A stretch of DNA of 64,000 nucleotides. It comes from Antitrichia curtipendula. Taxonomy: Eukaryota > Streptophyta > Bryopsida > Hypnales > Leucodontaceae. The first letter of the stretch is position 1; each line of letters opens with the position of its first letter. This document shows, in pieces, positions 58,801 to 64,000 of the stretch. The translations under genes and the position numbers were made by a program. A model generated the notes under the pieces. The model saw only the letters and a list, made by a program, of their open reading frames with translations, had not been told where the DNA came from and made no database searches. The stretch covers positions 42,173,570 to 42,237,569 of the forward strand of contig OX579634.1 of assembly GCA_951230915.1 (NCBI GenBank), in the 5' to 3' direction.

Positions 58801-59804
58801 TGAGCAAGTTGACTCACTCGCAGACCATGTACCACTTCATCAGCGGCTACACTGCCCTGGTACGTGTGTGGGAGGGCCCGAACGTGTTGATCCTCGTTTG
58901 TCCGTTTTGTTGAGAGGGAGTGATGTGGTTGTTGTGTCGTGACCTTGTGCTGACGATGTGGGGTTGATCGTCCAGGTGGCCGGAACGGTGGAGGGTGTGA
59001 AGGAGCCGACGGCCACCTTCTCCGCGTGCTTCGGAGCTGCTTTCATCATGCTGCACCCCACGAAGTATGCTGCCATGCTCGCCGAGAAGATGCAGAAGCA
59101 CGGTGCCACCGCCTGGTTGGTGAACACGGGATGGACTGGCGGCAGGTAGGGACAGGATGGTGTGTTCGTTGAAGCAGCGTGTGTCATTTTCTTCAGTATT
59201 GGTTGGTTCGGTCGTTACCCCTACATTGTTGGGTTTGCCGTGGTCCCTGAGGCTGACGGCGTGGTGGTTTTGCAGCTACGGTGTTGGATCGAGGATGAAA
59301 CTGGCTCACACGAGGAAGATCATCAACGCCATCCACGACGGGAGTCTGTTGGAGGCGGAGTACGTGCAGACCCCGATTTTCGACCTGGCCGTGCCGACCC
59401 AGGTCTCCGGGGTTCCGAGCGAAGCTTTGCAGCCCCAGAATGCGGTGTGTGAACTCTGAAACTCTTGACCTTTTTTGAGTTGGGTCTGTGAAAAGTCGTG
59501 GATGGGAATGGGACGGATGGTTGTGTCGTTGTGTTTTGATTGTACGAGGAGCTGACTGCGTCTGTGGACTGGATGTCGGGTGTATCTTGAGACGTTGTGG
59601 GAGTGTGTGCGTTTTGTGTTGCACGATTTGACATTATGGAAGAATGGTGGTTTGCAGTGGTGGGACAAGAAGCTTTACAGCGAGACTTTGAAGAAGCTGG
59701 CGGGACTTTTTCAGAAGAATTTTGAGATTTACGCTGACTACCAGGTTGGTGGAGACAGCAAGCTTACGGAGCGGATTCTCGCAGCCGGGCCTCGTCTGGA
59801 GTAA
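55896..59804 (+). CDS. PCK1: ATP-dependent phosphoenolpyruvate carboxykinase (PEPCK), 12 exons, complete
   Basis: Converts oxaloacetate and ATP to phosphoenolpyruvate, CO2 and ADP in the cytosol, for gluconeogenesis and organic-acid metabolism. Exons by my reading: 55896-56188, 56364-56524, 56720-56873, 57120-57204, 57331-57431, 57731-58029, 58144-58317, 58432-58497, 58681-58859, 58976-59145, 59276-59444, 59658-59804. All 11 introns (114-299 bases) are GT-AG, and the joined frame is 1,998 bases, giving 665 residues, close to Arabidopsis PCK1. Residues 1 to about 120 form the plant-type extension, rich in Ser, Thr and Pro. Visible active-site elements are TGRSPKDK (Arg182), AGEMKK (Lys326/327), His346 in LHSGCN, the P-loop GLSGTGKTT (362-370), GDDEHCW with Asp382/383, and [11 protein letters not shown] (Arg448). 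The ATG lies in a purine-rich context; a TTG nine bases upstream is in frame but is not a plausible start. Nothing is broken or missing. Codons in the middle exons favour G or C in third position, unlike the AT-rich surroundings. The symbol follows Arabidopsis; the paralogue number is not determinable. Confidence 0.97.
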
Positions 59805-60110
59805 TGACGAGTTGACGAGTCGGGAGTGTATATGTTGAGTGATTTGGGGATGTGGATGGAAGTGGAATCTGGGGCCTTTTCGCTTTTGCCGGTAGAAAGT
59901 GGAGAGGAGTTCGGAGTTGGATGATGATGACTAACGCGTAGAGTAGATACTGCTAATTTATTGATGATGGGTTGAGTCCTTGCGGGGATATATTTTTTAC
60001 TACCTAGGGTGATGTACTCCAGGTAGCAATTTTTTCATTCTGGTTCTCTGTCCATATTCTAACTTGCCTCCTGTGCATATGAGATATTTCGATCTAATAA
60101 AGTCATTGCT
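59805..60110 (+). terminator. PEPCK 3' UTR with polyadenylation signal
   Basis: The stop codon TAA ends at 59804. A T/G-rich stretch follows, with AATAAA at 60096-60101 as the most canonical polyadenylation signal. Cleavage would be expected some 10-30 bases further on. Sequence to about 60,450 is unremarkable. Confidence 0.6.
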
Positions 60111-60453
60111 ATTTCTTTATCGATGATCGTCGCTCTCATGGTTTCTGATGCATGGTTTTTTTGGGGTGTGATCTTGTGGTCGTTTGAATTTTTATTGTGT
60201 TTTGTATGTTGCATCTCATATCTCATGGGTGGAGTGAATTGTATTATCGTGGTATTGTGAATCTTGGCTCTGTTGCAGTTGTGATGTCATTATCGGTGGA
60301 CGTACTGTATGCTGAATGTATGCTGAATATTTGACTCGTGATTCTAGTGTGAGTTATAGTTCATTTCTTCCTCTGCTGCCCTCTTTCAGTTTCATTTTTG
60401 TTGTGAAGCAAACGAGTACTCCGTATATTGTGATGCATCTATTCTCATTAGCA
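60111..60453. other. Spacer downstream of PEPCK
   Basis: T/G-rich, no gene or element recognised. Confidence 0.4.
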
Positions 60454-60842
60454 GTAGTCACACCTTCTTTCCCAGGCAGGTGGAGAATGGAGAATGACAA
60501 GTTCATGAGGATTTGGAGGAGCCAATGGGGAGCCACAGTGGATGAAGAAGGTGTGACACCCCCAAAAGTTGTTTGGAGAACAAGAGTGGAGAATAGGAGA
60601 CCAACATTTGACGTGGAGCGTAGGATGAACATGAAGACGGTGTACAATGCAAGATGGAGAATATACTTAAATGAACAAGTCTTCACCACTCCCATTATTC
60701 ACCTCCAGAGGTGAAGACTAGGAGTGCGGAAGATATAACTAGTTAAGAATATTCTAGCGTGGAGGGCCAACATGAAGCCAACCTTAAGCCGCCACATCTC
60801 CGTTCTCCATTCTCCAAGTGCAAAGTGAAGAGGTGTGACTAC
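60454..60842. mobile_element. TIR element directly downstream of PEPCK
   Basis: GTAGTCACACCT at 60,454 is inverted at 60,831-60,842; further in, GGAGAATGGAGAA near 60,481 is inverted as TTCTCCATTCTCC near 60,803. ATTA lies just outside both ends (60,447-60,450 and 60,847-60,850) as a possible target duplication if the element is taken a few bases wider. The purine-rich interior opens a frame at 60,316-60,714 that starts outside the element; it is not recognisable. Confidence 0.7.
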
Positions 60843-61022
60843 CCCTATTATGGTGTATCTGTGAAATTTGGTAGATTAGAATGTGATGAATTTGTAATTC
60901 TAATATATAAGTCCCTTCTTGTTTTAGTATGGCCTGTAAATGGATAAAAGTGTGAGCACCTATCAAAGAAATTAAATCTTAACCCTGAAACAATGAATAC
61001 ATATGACCACTTTTACAAACTT

Positions 61023-61504
61023 TTAACCCATAAACACCGGCAAAGACGTCTTCTAGCTGATGAATGACAAAAGAATCTCTCCCTATACTGCCATCAGGAA
61101 AGTACCCCTCATTGCTTCAATATTGTTGCAATATTGTTTCACTGGGTTAACAGTATAGTATTGAAAGTATATTGTTGCATTATTGCAAATAATAATGCAA
61201 CAATATTGAAGCAATGGGAGCCTTGCATTTTTATTTAAATTATATTGTTTCATTACTGCAACAATACACTTTTAGTACTATACTGTTAACCCATTGAAGC
61301 AATACTGCAACAATGGGTGGCTTTTTCCTGATGGCCTATAGGACAAAAGTGCAAATATTCATCCTCCCAATTTTGTGTGAAAAGGGAAGATCATCTATAA
61401 TTGTTTGTCTTCCAATGAATGCTTTTGCATTATTTTTAATCCAATAATTTACATGGTGTCAAAACATATGATTTCCACAGTCATGAGCCCGTTGTTTAAG
61501 GGTT
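61023..61504 (+). mobile_element. Family D element carrying a nested hairpin element
   Basis: TTTTAACCCATAAACACCGG at the left; CCCGTTGTTTAAGGGTT at the right (its flanking tetramer has decayed). Interior words as in the other D copies (AAAGTGCAAATATTCATCCT; TTGTCTTCCAATGAATGC). Interrupted at 61,088. Confidence 0.78.
61088..61335. mobile_element. Hairpin MITE nested in family D, 5-bp duplication
   Basis: GCCATCAGGAAA at the left end and TTTTTCCTGATGGC at the right are inverted. Inner parts also pair (GGGTTAACAGTATAGTA with TACTATACTGTTAACCC; repeated CAATATTGTTGCA words), so most of it folds on itself. CTATA flanks both sides (61,083-61,087 and 61,336-61,340). The uninterrupted D copies give the empty site. 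Confidence 0.85.
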
Positions 61505-62054
61505 TTCTCTGTGTGCTCCCATTTTGCAATTGTCTATGAATACAAAATAGTTAGATTTATTTTTTAGAGATGTGAAATGCATAACCACAATTAATTTGTA
61601 ATTCTCAAAGTCTACTATATAACTTTTGTAAAATGAATAATTCATAACGTGAATTTCATTAAAATGGCGGCATTCCAGAACTTTGGCGGGTTTACATCTA
61701 TACATGTCCTAGATGTTCAGCCCAAGTGGCGGATTTCATATGCCATTTTAACGAAATTGACATTTCATTGAGATTTTTTTTCTAAGATCTAATGTATTTG
61801 AGGCTCATTTCCAAGACCCCTTGAAACTAAAAAATCAAGATTTGCAATGAACCCTCTTGCGCAAAATCTTGAATAGAGAAATCATCAACAATCATTTTAA
61901 AAATCAAGTTTTTGATGTTGAAGCTAGATTTCAAAATGAATTTGTCTAAAACCCTCTGCTAAAAACAACTGTTAAAAACAACTTGGTAAGGTTTTATTTA
62001 GCTTGTAAGTTTTGTTGATACCAAATTATGTTGCTTTGGGTGTTTAGGGGTTAA
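61505..62054. mobile_element. Family J element, degenerate copy
   Basis: CCCATTTTGCAATTGTCTAT and TTTTTTAGAGATGTGAAATG match the left part of 39,120-39,863. The right end is TGTTTAGGGG then TTAA (62,051). The left end merges with the preceding D copy. Confidence 0.5.
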
Positions 62055-63200
62055 ATTCAAATTTAGCAAAAGGAGCCCAAATTGCAAAAATTAACTATAC
62101 TACATGTGATCCATATTTTGAAAATCAACATTTCTCTAAAAGTATTGTTATTATCATTCATTGAGTTTGGGATGCCCACACTTGCATACTACATGATCAC
62201 TCTTTCCAATGAATCTAAGAAAATTTGGATGAAAAACATTCATTTTCCATCCCTTGCAAAGCTTTCAATTTATCAAAAGGACATTTTTTGTCCTTGTTGG
62301 AAGCATAAGGTTAAAGCAAATATTATATTCATTTGTAAGTGAGCCATGTCCTTTAGTAGCTGTAAAACCAACCACGACCCAGTTTTGTCAAAATTTAGGA
62401 AGGTATGTCATTGTAGAATGCCAATCTAAGACTCATCAACATTTTCTATTTGTGCGTATTCCAATAATAACATATCTTGGACAATCCTAGGTTGGCGCTT
62501 TTTAATTCATAAACATTAGGCCACAAAATTGACAGAGGGAGGCCATAAGAAAATATGCAACTAGAGTAAATAGTGTGAACAAGTTTGATTTGGTGTTTGT
62601 TAGCACTATCATGCACTTATATGCTACCATTGCATTATAATGACTAAATAATTGCACTTACTTTTTGAATGTGAAGTTTGTACCATATATTCTAATAGCC
62701 TAATAAAAATGTAACAAGAAGTTCATTCTTGAAGGATCATTATGTATATAATTTGGCAACAAATGAATAAAGTTGTATTGATTTTCACAATTAGGGAGGT
62801 AAGGCTTCATATTGAAATATAGTACGCAGGGGGATAATGCCTTGCCGTTCTCCCTGTGGTAGATAGTAGCACAATAAGTTAAGGTAGTGATGTTGCCGAA
62901 TTAAGTCCACATAATCGATACCAAAGTATGAACTTGAAGTTAGATGTCCCACATAGGTTCACAATTAACTCTTGAACGCTTGGTTGGTGACCTTGGAAAT
63001 CATCCCTTTTGGCAGTGTATGACATCATCTACTTAAAAAAAGAAATCAAAAGTGCTCATTAGAGGTCAAACTACTGTGCATGATTTCCTCTTTCTACACA
63101 AAATCTTTGGTGGATGAATAGTCTGTTGTAGTTTTGTCCTAGAGAGAAAGATTTTTTGTCATTCATTGGCCGAAAAATCGACCGCAGCATTGTTTAAGTA
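62055..63200. other. AT-rich intergenic DNA, nothing recognised
   Basis: No repeat family; frames of 78-86 codons near 62,082-62,490 have no domain. Confidence 0.45.
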
Positions 63201-63204
63201 AGGG

Positions 63205-63434
63205 TTAAACAGCTACCATCCACATGCAATAAGAACTGCTTGCTGTGGATCCATGAGATTTAAGCCATGCCTCCATCTTTTCACTTGCGACAACTAGTAA
63301 GTTATCTTCTACAGCGCAAGCACGAGCAGGCTCATCAAAGTTTCTGACAACATGTCCGGTTCGATTTCTGGCTTTCATTGACTCTCTCCCCATATTGACA
63401 GGGAATAGAGCTGCAAGAGATCGACTGAATCCCA
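63205..63434 (-). other. Coding-like segment, unidentified
   Basis: On the reverse strand an open frame ending at 63,205 covers this segment and continues to 63,591 into the family H element. The part outside the repeat reads as ordinary-looking protein (mixed charged and hydrophobic residues, including an RTGHVVRNFDEPARA stretch) and is less A/T-biased than its neighbours. I recognise no family. It may be a captured gene fragment or a terminal exon. Confidence 0.25.
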
Positions 63435-63909
63435 TTAAGGTGGGAGGTCCATAAATTGCCCAACTAAGTCTACCTAAGGTTAACAGGTCCAGAAATCGCC
63501 CACCTAAGAGCTGAAACTGAATTTTGGGGAGGCGAAGCTTCTTGAAATAATTTTCAGTAAATTTTCCTTGAAAGACAAGTGGAATTGACATCTAACTCAA
63601 GGCGTTTCATATTTTTTGGAGCTTTGTGGAATTAGTTATAAAATTTTGAAGTTGAAATGGCATAGGGCTCTGAAATCACCCACCTCCTGAAATGTATCGA
63701 TTGTTTGTACATTGCTGAAGGATATGGAAAAGCAACATGTATACATAGTGTACATTTGAGGATATGGGCGGTTTTAGAACCTATGCAATTTTAGAGCTTG
63801 TTACCTTACCTCATCAATGACTCTCGTAGATATTTCAAGTAGCATGTCATTCGTTCCTAAACAACATACAAATTTAGAACCTGGTCGATTTAAAGACCTC
63901 CTACCTTAA
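63435..63909 (+). mobile_element. Family H TTAA-bounded element, copy 3
   Basis: TTAAGGTGGGAGGTC at 63,435 and GACCTCCTACCTTAA ending at 63,909 are inverted with one mismatch, with TTAA at both ends. Internal segments such as ATCGCCCACCTAAG and GAAATCACCCACCTCC resemble further ends, so it may be composite. Confidence 0.75.
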
Positions 63910-64000
63910 CCCCTGAGATTCACCTAACAATAAATTCACCTAAATTGATTGACCATACTAATTGGTAGCGGAGACAAGCCTGGATCTCAAAAGAAAGGGA
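63906..64000. mobile_element. Possible start of another TTAA-bounded element, cut by the window end
   Basis: TTAACCCCTGAGATTCACC begins exactly at the shared TTAA (63,906-63,909) and looks like a CCCCT-type left end. The right end is outside the window. Confidence 0.35.

Noticed and set aside
58140..58835. 231-codon open frame on the minus strand
   Set aside because: It lies antisense to PEPCK exons 7-9, where GC-rich third positions keep the opposite strand open. The same applies to the minus-strand frames at 56,762-57,238, 57,405-57,827 and 59,193-59,668.

Overview
This is nuclear DNA of a green plant (streptophyte). The evidence is one complete intron-containing gene for plant-type, ATP-dependent phosphoenolpyruvate carboxykinase (PEPCK). 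It has 12 exons, 11 GT-AG introns and the long N-terminal extension typical of plant PEPCK. The gene has short introns and GC-rich third codon positions. It sits in very AT-rich DNA packed with small repeats, which would suit a seed-free land plant or a streptophyte alga. That placement is a guess; no species can be named from the sequence alone.

Layout. Positions 1-54,560 are intergenic and largely built of short non-autonomous mobile elements, embedded in AT-rich DNA in which I see no gene. I sort the elements into families by their ends. Families A, B, C, D, E and J begin CCCC(T/A)AA or CC(C)TTAA and are bounded by TTAA. Families G and H begin GGTGGG or GGTAGG and are also bounded by TTAA or a near match. 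Family F is an end-less dispersed repeat of about 240 bp, and family I is a small terminal-inverted-repeat (TIR) element. The TTAA target with CCC termini is the signature of piggyBac-type transposons. There are also foldback elements, a Tourist-like MITE with TTA duplications, an element with an 8-bp duplication (hAT-like), a 78-98 bp minisatellite, a threefold tandem repeat of about 195 bp and several microsatellites. I found no transposase, retroviral-type polymerase, tRNA, rRNA or CRISPR array.

Three or four patches stand out by higher GC and lack of the repeat families: about 5,400-6,065, 14,900-16,100, 21,898-22,440, 38,690-39,119 and, the largest, 45,190-48,860. The last one holds several open frames of unknown identity and may be a decayed or unrecognised gene.

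Positions 54,560-60,110 hold the PEPCK locus: a GC-rich promoter with a cluster of GGTAAA/TTTACC boxes, a leader of about 1 kb that probably contains an intron, the coding exons (55,896-59,804, 665 residues) and a polyadenylation signal at 60,096. Positions 60,110-64,000 return to repeats, including a TIR element right behind the gene, a D-family element with another hairpin element nested inside it, and an H-family element with perfect TTAA edges at the window end.

The most unusual observation is the density and variety of TTAA-bounded elements. At least three of them (44,293-45,189) lie end to end sharing single TTAA-like junctions, and families that otherwise differ share an internal core sequence.
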